DNA of 37,596 nt from Citrobacter portucalensis. GTDB taxonomy: Bacteria; Pseudomonadota; Gammaproteobacteria; Enterobacterales; Enterobacteriaceae. The stretch covers positions 1-37,596 of the forward strand of contig NZ_MVFY01000024.1 of assembly GCF_002042885.1 (NCBI RefSeq), read 5' to 3'. Below are positions 23,620-36,151 of this stretch, in pieces; the stretch's first letter is position 1, and each line of letters opens with the position of its first letter. A model generated the notes under the pieces. The model saw only the letters and a list, made by a program, of their open reading frames with translations, was not told the DNA's origin and did no database searches. Position numbers and translations under genes: made by a program.

Positions 23620-24395
23620 TCGGTCGACTGCTTCGCGGCGGTTTTATGACCGCTATCTACGCGTATCTGTATATTCCAATCATCATTCTGATTGTGAACT
23701 CCTTTAACAGTTCGCGCTTTGGCATCAACTGGCAGGGTTTTACTACTAAATGGTACGGCCTGCTGATGAATAACGACAGCTTGTTGCAGGCGGCGCAGCA
23801 CTCGCTGACGATGGCGGTGCTATCCGCCACCTTTGCCACCTTGATCGGCTCACTCACTGCGGTTGCGCTGTACCGTTACCGTTTTCGCGGTAAACCGTTC
23901 GTCAGTGGCATGCTGTTCGTGGTGATGATGTCGCCGGATATTGTGATGGCAATATCTCTGCTGGTGCTGTTTATGCTGATCGGCATTCAACTGGGCTTCT
24001 GGTCGCTGCTGTTCTCGCATATCACTTTTTGTCTGCCTTTTGTGGTGGTGACGGTTTACTCTCGCCTGAAAGGTTTTGATGTCCGCATGCTTGAGGCGGC
24101 TAAAGATTTGGGTGCCAGCGAAGTAACTATTCTGCGCAAGATAATACTGCCACTGGCTATGCCTGCGGTGGCTGCGGGTTGGTTGCTGAGTTTTACGCTG
24201 TCGATGGATGATGTTGTTGTTTCATCTTTCGTCACCGGACCGGGTTATGAAATTTTGCCATTAAAAATCTACTCAATGGTTAAAGTCGGCGTATCACCAG
24301 AGGTGAACGCGCTGGCGACCATTTTGTTGGTTCTGTCGCTGGTTATGGTGATTGCCAGCCAGCTTATTGCACGTGATAAAACCAAGGGCCGCTAA
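23616..24395 (+). CDS. potC: Spermidine/putrescine permease PotC
   Basis: This 259-residue permease has six transmembrane segments and an EAA loop EAAKDLGASEVTILRKIILP. It is the second channel subunit. It ends RDKTKGR, about five residues short of E. coli PotC, because the intercistronic sequence has become a GC hairpin that includes the stop codon. The lost tail is not part of a conserved domain, so function should be intact. Confidence 0.97.
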   Translation: MIGRLLRGGFMTAIYAYLYIPIIILIVNSFNSSRFGINWQGFTTKWYGLLMNNDSLLQAAQHSLTMAVLSATFATLIGSLTAVALYRYRFRGKPFVSGMLFVVMMSPDIVMAISLLVLFMLIGIQLGFWSLLFSHITFCLPFVVVTVYSRLKGFDVRMLEAAKDLGASEVTILRKIILPLAMPAVAAGWLLSFTLSMDDVVVSSFVTGPGYEILPLKIYSMVKVGVSPEVNALATILLVLSLVMVIASQLIARDKTKGR

Positions 24396-24402
24396 GGCCC
24401 TT
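24384..24402 (+). promoter_or_regulatory. Hairpin at the potC-potD boundary
   Basis: AAGGGCC/GGCCCTT with loop GCTAA spans the potC stop. It has no T-tract. It could protect the upstream mRNA or set the lower-potC/higher-potD expression ratio common for binding-protein genes. Confidence 0.45.
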
Positions 24403-24419
24403 AATTCAGGGGACGTTAA

Positions 24420-25469
24420 ATGATGAAAAAATGGTCACGCCACCTGCTCGCGGCGGGTGCTCTGGCACTGGGCATGAGCGCCGCTCACGCGAATGACAAC
24501 AACACGCTCTATTTCTATAACTGGACCGAGTATGTCCCACCGGGGCTGCTGGAGCAGTTCACCAAAGAAACCGGCATTAAGGTTATCTATTCGACCTACG
24601 AGTCGAATGAAACCATGTACGCCAAGCTCAAAACCTATAAAGACGGCGCATACGATTTGGTGGTCCCGTCCACCTATTACGTCGATAAAATGCGTAAAGA
24701 AGGCATGATCCAGAAGATCGACAAGTCGACGTTGACCAACTTCCACAACCTCGATCCGGAAATGCTCAACAAGCCGTTTGACCCAAACAATGACTACTCC
24801 ATCCCGTATATCTGGGGTGCAACGGCCATTGGCGTCAACAGCGATGCTATCGATCCGAAAACCGTCACCAGTTGGGCCGATCTGTGGAAGCCGGAGTACA
24901 AAGGCAGTCTGCTGTTAACGGATGATGCGCGAGAAGTGTTCCAGATGGCGCTGCGCAAGCTGGGATATTCCGGCAATACCACCGATCCTAAAGAGATTGA
25001 AGCCGCCTATAACGAGTTGAAGAAGCTGATGCCTAACGTTGCGGCATTTAACTCTGACAACCCGGCCAACCCGTATATGGAAGGCGAAGTTAATCTGGGG
25101 ATGGTGTGGAACGGCTCCGCGTATGTTGCGCGTCAGGCGGGCACACCGTTGGAAGTGGTATGGCCGAAAGAAGGTGGCATTTTCTGGATGGACAGCCTGT
25201 CTATTCCGGCTAACGCGAAAAACAAAGAAGGTGCGCTGAAGCTGATTAACTTCCTGCTGCGCCCGGACGTCGCGAAAGAAGTCGCAGAAACTATCGGTTA
25301 CCCGACGCCGAACCTGGCAGCACGCAAGCTGTTAAGTCCTGAGGTCGCGAACGACAAAACGCTCTACCCTGACGCGGAAACCATCAACAAAGGGGAATGG
25401 CAAAACGATGTCGGTTCCGCCAGCGCTATCTACGAAGAGTATTATCAGAAGCTAAAAGCAGGACGCTAA
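24420..25469 (+). CDS. potD: Spermidine/putrescine-binding protein PotD
   Basis: This 349-residue periplasmic binding protein has a Sec signal peptide (KKWSRHLLAAGALALGMSAA, cleavage after AHA). The mature part begins NDNNTLYFYNWTEYVPPGLL, and the ligand-site aromatic and acidic regions STYESNETMYAK and EGGIFWMDSL are conserved with E. coli. It delivers polyamine to PotBC. GGGGA precedes a double ATG, so either codon may start translation. A hairpin at 25477 follows. Confidence 0.98.
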   Translation: MMKKWSRHLLAAGALALGMSAAHANDNNTLYFYNWTEYVPPGLLEQFTKETGIKVIYSTYESNETMYAKLKTYKDGAYDLVVPSTYYVDKMRKEGMIQKIDKSTLTNFHNLDPEMLNKPFDPNNDYSIPYIWGATAIGVNSDAIDPKTVTSWADLWKPEYKGSLLLTDDAREVFQMALRKLGYSGNTTDPKEIEAAYNELKKLMPNVAAFNSDNPANPYMEGEVNLGMVWNGSAYVARQAGTPLEVVWPKEGGIFWMDSLSIPANAKNKEGALKLINFLLRPDVAKEVAETIGYPTPNLAARKLLSPEVANDKTLYPDAETINKGEWQNDVGSASAIYEEYYQKLKAGR

Positions 25470-25476
25470 TACTCGT

Positions 25477-25508
25477 GCAACCCGGCAGGCGTCGCTGCGC
25501 CGGGTTGC
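25477..25508 (+). terminator. Hairpin ending the pot operon
   Basis: A perfect 10-bp stem GCAACCCGGC/GCCGGGTTGC with a 12-base loop lies 7 bases after potD. T-rich sequence follows only later, so it may act as a 3' stabiliser or a weak terminator. Confidence 0.6.
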
Positions 25509-25607
25509 TACCTGCCAATCCCTACTTTTTACGCCTTTCGACTGATTCCCGCTCCCCCAGTTTCTGGCTATGCTTACAGTATTCCAGGCCGGCTTCTGAG
25601 GCTTCCA

Positions 25608-26114
25608 ATGACAACGCTCTGGCTGCTACTTGAGTTGGCTAATCTGATCGTATTTACGCTGGTGATTCTCCCACGTAAGCAGCCGGTAAACGCTCGTCCT
25701 TTGCTGCCTGTCACCGCAACCCGCCTGCTACGGCTCACCTTTTTAATACCGATCCTGGTTTTTGGTTATAGCCTGTTTTTCAGTCATCAGATTGGTCCGG
25801 TGGAGTGGGGATGTCTGATTTTGGCGATCGTAGGTAACGCGCTGGTCATCAAAGGAAAATGGGATTTGGGGGAGAGCCACACATGGACAGGCTACTATTT
25901 ACCTCGTGCAAAAAGGGTTACGCGCGGCATTTTTGCCTGGATTGCGCACCCCATGTATACCGGAATTATTCTGGTGATTATCTCGTGCAGCCTGGTTTAC
26001 ATTACCCGACTACCCATATGGCTGAGCGCACTGGGGCTGATCTGTTGTTTTTACATCGTTGGATTTTTGATTATGGCGGCCCTGCGTGAGGACCGCCAGC
26101 TTGTACAGGCTTAA
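25608..26114 (+). CDS. PEMT/ICMT-like membrane methyltransferase
   Basis: This 168-residue protein has four or five hydrophobic segments. It resembles bacterial relatives of phospholipid N-methyltransferases and isoprenylcysteine carboxyl methyltransferases: a central NALVIKGKWDLGESHTWTGY, then IAHPMYTGIIL (the conserved HPxYxG), and an acidic end REDRQL in place of the usual EExxL. The substrate is unknown; such proteins are often only family-annotated. GAGG precedes the ATG. In E. coli K-12 this place between potD and cobB holds ymfA and ycfZ, so the locus differs here. Confidence 0.65.
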   Translation: MTTLWLLLELANLIVFTLVILPRKQPVNARPLLPVTATRLLRLTFLIPILVFGYSLFFSHQIGPVEWGCLILAIVGNALVIKGKWDLGESHTWTGYYLPRAKRVTRGIFAWIAHPMYTGIILVIISCSLVYITRLPIWLSALGLICCFYIVGFLIMAALREDRQLVQA

Positions 26115-26135
26115 ACAGTATTATCCGGATAGCCG

Positions 26136-26957
26136 TTACAGCCCTTTCAATAACTTCTCAACGAACTCAGGCACTACCTGGCTTGCCGGACCGTAATACT
26201 TCTCTTCAAACTCACTGCCTACCTGGCTCGGTTCGAGATTGAGTTCTACCGTATGTGCCCCATGCAGCCGCGCCTCATGCACAAAACCCGCTGCCGGATA
26301 AACATGTCCTGATGTGCCAATCGCAATGAACACATCTGCCATTGCCAGTGCCATATAAATTTCATCCATACCCAGCGGCATTTCACCAAACCACACTACG
26401 TGTGGTCGCAGCGGTGCCGGAAACTGGCAGCAATGACATTTATCTTCCGGTGTCACATCGCCCGTCCATTCCAGAATCTGCCCGCTTTGCGAACAGCGAA
26501 CTTTGAGCAACTCGCCGTGCATATGGATAACGTTCTGGCTGCCCGCACGCTCATGCAGATTATCAATGTTCTGCGTCACCAGTAAAAAACGATCGCCCAG
26601 CTCGGCTTCGAGTTTTGCCAGTGCGATATGCGCCGCGTTGGGTTGGATTTCAGGCTGCTGCAACTGATGGCGACGGGCGTTATAAAACGACTGAACCAGT
26701 TCCGGGTTTCGACTAAATCCTTCCGGAGTCGCAACGTCCTCTACCCGATGTTCTTCCCAGAGACCATCCGCCGCGCGGAATGTTCGAATTCCTGACTCAG
26801 CGGAGATTCCCGCTCCAGTCAGTACCAGCACTCTTGGTTTTTCCATCAATTCAGGCACCACTCTGTCTCTGAAAAAGATTCGTTGACGCAGGCGATCGCG
26901 CAAATGGCGTTTATTTTTACGAAAGCGGCTTAACCGATGACCCCGACGCGACAGCAT
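26136..26957 (-). CDS. cobB: NAD-dependent deacylase CobB (sirtuin)
   Basis: This 273-residue sirtuin removes acetyl, succinyl and related groups from lysines, activating acetyl-CoA synthetase among others. The NAD site [26 protein letters not shown], catalytic His147 (IHMHGEL) and zinc cysteines C155, C174, C176 and C177 are seen. The basic N-terminal 38 residues precede an internal Met ([13 protein letters not shown]), matching the long and short forms known in Salmonella. It ends KLLKGL, about six residues shorter than E. coli. It lies 15 bases after nagK on the same strand, so they are probably cotranscribed. Confidence 0.97.
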   Translation of the reverse strand: MLSRRGHRLSRFRKNKRHLRDRLRQRIFFRDRVVPELMEKPRVLVLTGAGISAESGIRTFRAADGLWEEHRVEDVATPEGFSRNPELVQSFYNARRHQLQQPEIQPNAAHIALAKLEAELGDRFLLVTQNIDNLHERAGSQNVIHMHGELLKVRCSQSGQILEWTGDVTPEDKCHCCQFPAPLRPHVVWFGEMPLGMDEIYMALAMADVFIAIGTSGHVYPAAGFVHEARLHGAHTVELNLEPSQVGSEFEEKYYGPASQVVPEFVEKLLKGL

Positions 26958-26972
26958 AACAACCTCTTTGTA

Positions 26973-27884
26973 TTAATCGGTAAGATGTAGGAAAGCAGCC
27001 CCGCGCATCCCGCCGGCATCACCGTGCCGTGCCTGCTCAATACGCGGTACCCGGGCAACCGGCAGCAGATGACGTGGCAGTCGATCCGCCAGTTGCGTCG
27101 TAATAGCGGTAAAATTCGACAAGCCTCCGCCAATCACCACCAAATCAGGATCGACGATAGTCAGGATATTCCCAAGACACACTGCCAGCAAATCCAGATA
27201 GCGTTCAACGTGGGCACGCGCATGTTCGTCACCCTGCTCCCACAGCGCGATGATTTCGCGGGCATCCAGCGGTTGATGGTAGTAATGCTGATACAACCAC
27301 GCAAATCCACCGCCGGAAAGATAGCTTTCGATGCATCCCAGTTGACCGCATCCGCAGCGGCGCAGCGGGAAATCAAAGCCCATCAGCGTCAGCGCATCGA
27401 CCGGCAAACGAATATGACCAAACTCACCGGTGATATAGCTGCGTCCGGTGATGGATTTCCCGTTAAGCACCAGGCCGCCGCCGACGCCCGTACCGAGGAT
27501 CAACCCCATCACCAGCGGATATTGGGTGAACTCGTCATCCCAGGCTTCGGAGAGAGCAAAACAGTTCGCATCGTTATCCAGACGCACATCGCGGTCAAGG
27601 CGAGCGCTGAGATCGGCGCGGAGTGGTTTGCCACTGGCGGCAGGAACGTTGGCCGCGTACAGCGTGCCGTCTTCGGTTTCCGGCATGCCCGGAATGCCGA
27701 TGCCTACCGAACCTTTGATGCCGAACCGCTGATCCGCTTCCGTCACCAGATTGCAGACCGCATCAAGGAAAGCGTCGTAGCTGTCGCGAGGCGTAGGAAC
27801 GCGAGTTTCCCATTGCAGACGACGTTGCTTATCAAACACGCCCAGCGCAATTTTGGTCCCGCCGATGTCAAATCCGTAATACAT
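26973..27884 (-). CDS. nagK: N-acetylglucosamine kinase NagK
   Basis: This 303-residue ROK-family kinase phosphorylates cytosolic GlcNAc recovered from wall turnover. It shows the phosphate loop [23 protein letters not shown] with the catalytic Asp, [10 protein letters not shown] and the ROK zinc motif [17 protein letters not shown] precedes the start at 27884 ([10 protein letters not shown]); ten further in-frame codons upstream lack support. It is followed by cobB. Confidence 0.96.
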   Translation of the reverse strand: MYYGFDIGGTKIALGVFDKQRRLQWETRVPTPRDSYDAFLDAVCNLVTEADQRFGIKGSVGIGIPGMPETEDGTLYAANVPAASGKPLRADLSARLDRDVRLDNDANCFALSEAWDDEFTQYPLVMGLILGTGVGGGLVLNGKSITGRSYITGEFGHIRLPVDALTLMGFDFPLRRCGCGQLGCIESYLSGGGFAWLYQHYYHQPLDAREIIALWEQGDEHARAHVERYLDLLAVCLGNILTIVDPDLVVIGGGLSNFTAITTQLADRLPRHLLPVARVPRIEQARHGDAGGMRGAAFLHLTD

Positions 27885-27904
27885 CACCGCTCCTTGATAC
27901 ACGT

Positions 27905-27950
27905 CATCCTTCAAGATGCCTCTGCGTTGGCTACGCCTTGATGCAGCATG
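27905..27950. repeat. Possible intergenic repetitive element fragment
   Basis: The gap between lolE and nagK holds CATCCTTCAAGATGCCTCTG followed by cgttggctacgcc, which resembles a dispersed enterobacterial intergenic repeat I remember from non-coding gaps. I cannot name the family with certainty. It may separate lolE termination from nagK initiation. Confidence 0.35.
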
Positions 27951-27973
27951 AATGCTGTCGTGTATTATTGTTG

Positions 27974-31231
<3,258 letters not shown>

Positions 31232-31372
31232 CTAAAGTTGTCCCTCTACCCTTCAGCCCGGGTCCCTGATCTTTATCTTAAAAAAACAAAATGCAGACAG
31301 TTACGCATTACAGCGCACAGCGGGTTGCGCAGGATGGCAGGCTATAGCCAACAATATGGATACGCCGTCTCG

Positions 31373-32437
31373 ATGAAGAAAAAAGAACTATGGATTAATC
31401 AAATCAAAGGGTTATGTATTTGTCTGGTGGTGATTTACCACTCGGTAATCACGTTTTACCCGCACCTCACTACTTTTCAGCATCCGCTTTCAGAGCTGCT
31501 GAGCAAATGCTGGATTTACCTCAATTTGTACCTGGCGCCGTTTCGCATGCCGGTCTTTTTCTTTATTTCGGGGTATCTGATCCGTCGCTACATTGATAGC
31601 GTCCCGTGGACCACCTGCGTGGATAAGCGGATCTGGAACATTGCCTGGGTGCTGGTGCTTTGGGGAGTGGTGCAATGGCTGGCGTTAGTCGCGCTCAATA
31701 ACTGGCTGGCCCCACAGCGCGATCTGAGCCATGCTGCCAACGCCGCGTATGCCGATTCGATCGCGGGTTTTACCCACGGAATGCTGACCGCCAGTACCAG
31801 CTTGTGGTATCTGTACGCGCTGATTGTCTATTTTGTTCTGTGTAAAATTTTCAGCCGCTGGGCGGTGCCGCTGTTGGCGTTATTTGTGGTGCTGAGCGTG
31901 GCGATCAATTTTGTCCCGACGCCGTGGTGGGGAATGAACAGCGTGATTCGCAATCTGCCCTGGTACAGCCTCGGTGCATGGTTTGGCGCAACGCTGATGG
32001 TATGGATCAAGGAGGTGCCCCTGCGCCGCCATGCGGTCATTGTTCTGGTTAGCGCAATCGCCGCCGTCGTCGCGTGGCTGGCAAATGTCTCACTATTACT
32101 TTCTCTGCTTTCCATTGTGCTGATCATGAAGCTGTTTTATCAATTTGAGCTGCGCTTTGGTATGCGTGAGTCCGGCCCGTTAAGCGTGATTGGTGCCAAT
32201 ACCATCGCCATCTACACCACCCACCGTATTCTGGTTGAGCTGTTCAGCTTAACGCTAATCCCCAAAATCAATCATGCCGCCTGGCCTGCCTATGCGGAGC
32301 TGGCCCTGCTGCTGGTGTATCCGTTCGCCTGCCTGCTACTGTGCACCTTGTTTGGCCTGTTGGTACGTAAAATTTCACAAAAAACAGTGGCCGACCTGCT
32401 CTTTTCCCCGCCTTCTTTATCGGCTGTCTCGCGCTAA
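31373..32437 (+). CDS. ycfT: Acyltransferase-3 family membrane protein YcfT
   Basis: This 354-residue protein has about ten hydrophobic segments and the acyltransferase-3 N-terminal signature WINQIKGLCICLVVIYHSVI with the family's key His, then FRMPVFFFISGYLIRRY. The C-terminal region NTIAIYTTHRILVELFSL is conserved. The family O-acylates surface glycans or antibiotics; the substrate of YcfT is not established. The start is set by similarity to E. coli YcfT (MKQKELWINQIKG); a longer frame from 31238 is unsupported. It lies between divergent lolC and downstream mfd. Confidence 0.93.
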   Translation: MKKKELWINQIKGLCICLVVIYHSVITFYPHLTTFQHPLSELLSKCWIYLNLYLAPFRMPVFFFISGYLIRRYIDSVPWTTCVDKRIWNIAWVLVLWGVVQWLALVALNNWLAPQRDLSHAANAAYADSIAGFTHGMLTASTSLWYLYALIVYFVLCKIFSRWAVPLLALFVVLSVAINFVPTPWWGMNSVIRNLPWYSLGAWFGATLMVWIKEVPLRRHAVIVLVSAIAAVVAWLANVSLLLSLLSIVLIMKLFYQFELRFGMRESGPLSVIGANTIAIYTTHRILVELFSLTLIPKINHAAWPAYAELALLLVYPFACLLLCTLFGLLVRKISQKTVADLLFSPPSLSAVSR

Positions 32438-32555
32438 CCCCTACGCGCTTTTTGCCCCCATCAGGGGGCGAATCAATTTGCTTATGAGAAACGATCACGG
32501 ATAATAAAGAACATTGCTTATCAGATGTATATCTAAACGAGATCCTGACAACCGA

Positions 32556-35500
32556 ATGCCTGAACAACATCGTTACACGCTCCCGGCGAAAGCTGGCGAT
32601 CAGCGCCAGTTAGGTGAGCTTACCGGTGCCGCCTGCGCAACGCTGGTCGCCGAAATCGCCGAACATCACGCGGGTCCAGTGGTCCTGATCGCGCCGGACA
32701 TGCAAAATGCGCTGCGTTTGCATGATGAAATTCGTCAGTTTACTGACCAGATGGTGATGAACCTGGCCGACTGGGAAACGCTACCCTACGACAGCTTTTC
32801 TCCCCATCAGGAGATTATCTCCTCGCGGCTCTCCACGCTGTATCAGCTGCCTGCCATGCAGCGCGGCGTGCTGATCGTTCCGGTAAATACACTGATGCAG
32901 CGCGTTTGTCCGCACAGCTATCTGCACGGTCATGCGCTGGTCATGAAAAAGGGCCAACGACTTTCACGTGATGCTCTGCGTGAACAGCTGGACAGTGCGG
33001 GCTATCGCCATGTTGATCAGGTCATGGAACACGGCGAATACGCCACACGCGGCGCGTTGTTGGATTTGTTCCCGATGGGCAGCGAGTTGCCTTATCGTCT
33101 GGATTTCTTTGATGACGAAATCGACAGCCTGCGTCTGTTTGATACCGACACCCAGCGCACGCTGGAAGAAGTCGATGCCATTAATTTGCTACCCGCACAC
33201 GAATTCCCGACTGACAAAACGGCCATCGAACTATTCCGTAGCCAGTGGCGCGATACCTTTGAGGTGAAACGCGACGCCGAACATATTTACCAGCAGGTCA
33301 GCAAAGGCACGTTACCTGCGGGTATTGAATACTGGCAACCGCTGTTTTTCAGCGAGCCGCTGCCGCCGCTGTTCAGCTACTTCCCCGCCAATACGTTATT
33401 GGTGAATACCGGTGATATCGAGACCAGCGCAGAACGCTTCCAGGCCGATACCCTGTCACGCTTTGAAAATCGCGGTGTTGATCCGATGCGCCCGCTTCTG
33501 CCGCCGGAATCGCTGTGGCTGCGGGTTGATGAGCTGTTTTCTGAACTTAAACGCTGGCCGCGCGTTCAACTGAAAACCGAGAGTCTGGCGAACAAAGCAG
33601 CGAATACTAACCTCGGGTTCCAGAAGCTGCCGGATATCGCCGTTCAGGCACAGCAAAAAGCGCCGTTAGATGCGTTACGTAAATTCCTTGAAGGCTTCAC
33701 CGGTCCGGTGATTTTCTCGGTGGAAAGTGAAGGCCGCCGTGAAGCACTTGGCGAACTGCTCGCCCGTATCAAAGTGGCGCCGAAGCGGATATTGCGACTC
33801 GATGAAGCCGTAGATAACGGTCGTTATCTGATGATTGGCGCAGCTGAGCACGGCTTCATCGATAGCAAACGCAATCTGGCGCTGATTTGTGAAAGCGATC
33901 TGCTTGGGGAACGCGTGGCGCGCCGCCGCCAGGATTCTCGTCGCACCATCAACCCGGATACGTTAATTCGTAACCTCGCAGAGCTGCATCCCGGTCAGCC
34001 GGTGGTGCATCTGGAGCATGGCGTGGGTCGTTATGCCGGTATGACCACGCTGGAAGCGGGCGGCATCACCGGTGAATATCTGATGCTCACCTATGCCAAC
34101 GACGCCAAACTGTACGTGCCGGTGTCGTCACTGCATCTGATCAGCCGCTATGCAGGTGGCGCAGAAGAGAATGCGCCGCTGCATAAACTTGGCGGCGATG
34201 CCTGGTCACGTGCCCGACAGAAAGCCGCTGAGAAGGTGCGCGATGTTGCGGCAGAGCTGCTGGATATTTATGCCCAGCGCGCGGCGAAAGAAGGCTTTGC
34301 CTTTAAGCATGACCGTGAACAGTATCAGCTGTTTTGCGACAGTTTCCCGTTTGAAACCACGCCTGACCAGGCGCAGGCGATTAACGCGGTACTCAGCGAT
34401 ATGTGTCAACCGCTGGCCATGGACCGCCTGGTGTGCGGCGACGTCGGCTTTGGTAAAACCGAAGTCGCGATGCGCGCGGCCTTTCTCGCCGTAGAGAACC
34501 ACAAGCAGGTTGCCGTGCTGGTGCCGACCACCCTGCTCGCACAGCAGCACTTCGACAACTTCCGCGACCGCTTTGCCAACTGGCCGGTACGCATTGAGAT
34601 GTTGTCCCGTTTCCGTAGCGCCAAAGAGCAAGCGCAGATTCTGGAGCAAGTTGCCGAGGGAAAAATTGATATTCTCATCGGCACGCACAAACTGCTGCAA
34701 GCGGATGTGAAGTTAAAAGATCTGGGTCTGCTGATTGTCGATGAAGAGCACCGTTTCGGCGTGCGCCACAAAGAACGCATCAAGGCGATGCGCGCAGATG
34801 TCGATATTCTGACCCTGACGGCAACGCCAATTCCACGTACGCTCAATATGGCAATGAGCGGCATGCGCGATCTGTCGATTATCGCCACGCCGCCCGCTCG
34901 TCGTCTGGCGGTCAAAACCTTCGTGCGCGAATACGACAACCTGGTGGTACGCGAGGCGATCCTGCGTGAAGTTCTGCGCGGGGGACAAGTTTATTATCTG
35001 TTTAACGACGTCGAAAACATCCAGAAAACCGCTGACAGATTAGCTGAACTGGTGCCGGAAGCGCGTATTGGTATCGGTCACGGACAAATGCGCGAGCGCG
35101 AACTGGAACGCGTGATGAATGATTTCCACCATCAGCGTTTTAACGTGCTGGTGTGTACCACCATTATCGAAACCGGGATCGACATCCCCACCGCTAACAC
35201 CATCATCATCGAACGAGCGGATCACTTCGGTTTAGCGCAATTACACCAGTTGCGCGGTCGTGTGGGACGTTCTCACCACCAGGCTTACGCCTGGCTGCTG
35301 ACGCCGCATCCGAAAGCGATGACCACCGACGCGCAAAAACGTCTGGAAGCCATCGCCTCGCTGGAAGATTTGGGTGCAGGTTTTGCGCTGGCGACCCACG
35401 ACCTCGAAATTCGCGGCGCCGGGGAATTACTGGGTGAAGATCAGAGTGGTTCCATGGAAAGCATCGGCTTCTCACTGTATATGGAACTGCTGGAAAACGC

Positions 35501-36002
35501 GGTCGATGCGCTCAAAGAAGGGCGTGAGCCGTCACTGGAAGATCTCACCAGCCAGCAAACCGAAGTTGAACTGCGCATGCCGTCTCTGCTGCCGGATGAC
35601 TATATCCCGGATGTAAACACCCGACTGTCGTTCTACAAGCGCATTGCCAGTGCGAAAGGCGAAAACGAACTGGAAGAAATTAAGGTTGAGCTGATAGACC
35701 GTTTTGGCTTGCTGCCCGACCCGGCTCGTACGCTGCTGGATATCGCCCGTTTACGCCAGCAGGCGCAGAAACTGGGGATCAGAAAGCTCGAAGGCAATGA
35801 AAAAGGCGGTACCATTGAATTTGCCGAGAAAAACCACGTCAACCCGGTCTGGCTGATTGGTTTACTGCAAAAGCAGCCGCAGCACTTCCGTCTGGACGGT
35901 CCAACCCGGCTGAAATTCATGCAGGAGTTGAGCGAGCGTAAAACGCGGATCGAATGGGTCCGCCAGTTTATGCGTCAGCTTGAAGAAAACGCCGTAGCAT
36001 AA
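32556..36002 (+). CDS. mfd: Transcription-repair coupling factor Mfd
   Basis: This 1148-residue DNA translocase removes RNA polymerase stalled at lesions and recruits UvrA. The order is a UvrB-like N-terminal module (1-~340, with DWETLPYDSFSPHQEIISSR), the RNAP-interaction domain near 480-545 (VVHLEHGVGRYAGM), RecG-like helicase lobes with Walker A GDVGFGKTE (628-636), DEEH box (729-732), LTATPIPRTLNMAMSGMRDL, TTIIETGIDIPTANTIIIER and GRVGRS, and the autoinhibitory C-terminal domain (LSFYKRIASAKGENELEEIK). The start at 32556 (MPEQHRYTLP) equals E. coli Mfd length; 14 codons upstream are unsupported. Confidence 0.98.
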   Translation: MPEQHRYTLPAKAGDQRQLGELTGAACATLVAEIAEHHAGPVVLIAPDMQNALRLHDEIRQFTDQMVMNLADWETLPYDSFSPHQEIISSRLSTLYQLPAMQRGVLIVPVNTLMQRVCPHSYLHGHALVMKKGQRLSRDALREQLDSAGYRHVDQVMEHGEYATRGALLDLFPMGSELPYRLDFFDDEIDSLRLFDTDTQRTLEEVDAINLLPAHEFPTDKTAIELFRSQWRDTFEVKRDAEHIYQQVSKGTLPAGIEYWQPLFFSEPLPPLFSYFPANTLLVNTGDIETSAERFQADTLSRFENRGVDPMRPLLPPESLWLRVDELFSELKRWPRVQLKTESLANKAANTNLGFQKLPDIAVQAQQKAPLDALRKFLEGFTGPVIFSVESEGRREALGELLARIKVAPKRILRLDEAVDNGRYLMIGAAEHGFIDSKRNLALICESDLLGERVARRRQDSRRTINPDTLIRNLAELHPGQPVVHLEHGVGRYAGMTTLEAGGITGEYLMLTYANDAKLYVPVSSLHLISRYAGGAEENAPLHKLGGDAWSRARQKAAEKVRDVAAELLDIYAQRAAKEGFAFKHDREQYQLFCDSFPFETTPDQAQAINAVLSDMCQPLAMDRLVCGDVGFGKTEVAMRAAFLAVENHKQVAVLVPTTLLAQQHFDNFRDRFANWPVRIEMLSRFRSAKEQAQILEQVAEGKIDILIGTHKLLQADVKLKDLGLLIVDEEHRFGVRHKERIKAMRADVDILTLTATPIPRTLNMAMSGMRDLSIIATPPARRLAVKTFVREYDNLVVREAILREVLRGGQVYYLFNDVENIQKTADRLAELVPEARIGIGHGQMRERELERVMNDFHHQRFNVLVCTTIIETGIDIPTANTIIIERADHFGLAQLHQLRGRVGRSHHQAYAWLLTPHPKAMTTDAQKRLEAIASLEDLGAGFALATHDLEIRGAGELLGEDQSGSMESIGFSLYMELLENAVDALKEGREPSLEDLTSQQTEVELRMPSLLPDDYIPDVNTRLSFYKRIASAKGENELEEIKVELIDRFGLLPDPARTLLDIARLRQQAQKLGIRKLEGNEKGGTIEFAEKNHVNPVWLIGLLQKQPQHFRLDGPTRLKFMQELSERKTRIEWVRQFMRQLEENAVA

Positions 36003-36012
36003 GCATAGTGAA

Positions 36013-36045
36013 CAGGCCGGGTGAGCACACCACTCACCCGGCCTG
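36013..36045 (+). terminator. Strong hairpin after mfd
   Basis: A perfect 13-bp stem CAGGCCGGGTGAG/CTCACCCGGCCTG with a seven-base loop lies 10 bases after mfd. No T-run follows at once. It is likely an mRNA 3' end or Rho-assisted terminator. Confidence 0.65.
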
Positions 36046-36151
36046 ATGAATTTACAAACTCTTTGCACTTCCCTGCACTTCCCGACACAGCAAACAGCCA
36101 TAATTCTCGTTTACTTTTACATAATAAAAACCACGTAAAAACAATGGATTT

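Noticed and set aside
27024-27941. 305-codon plus-strand frame opposite nagK
   Set aside because: Antisense shadow of a conserved kinase gene with biased codon use.
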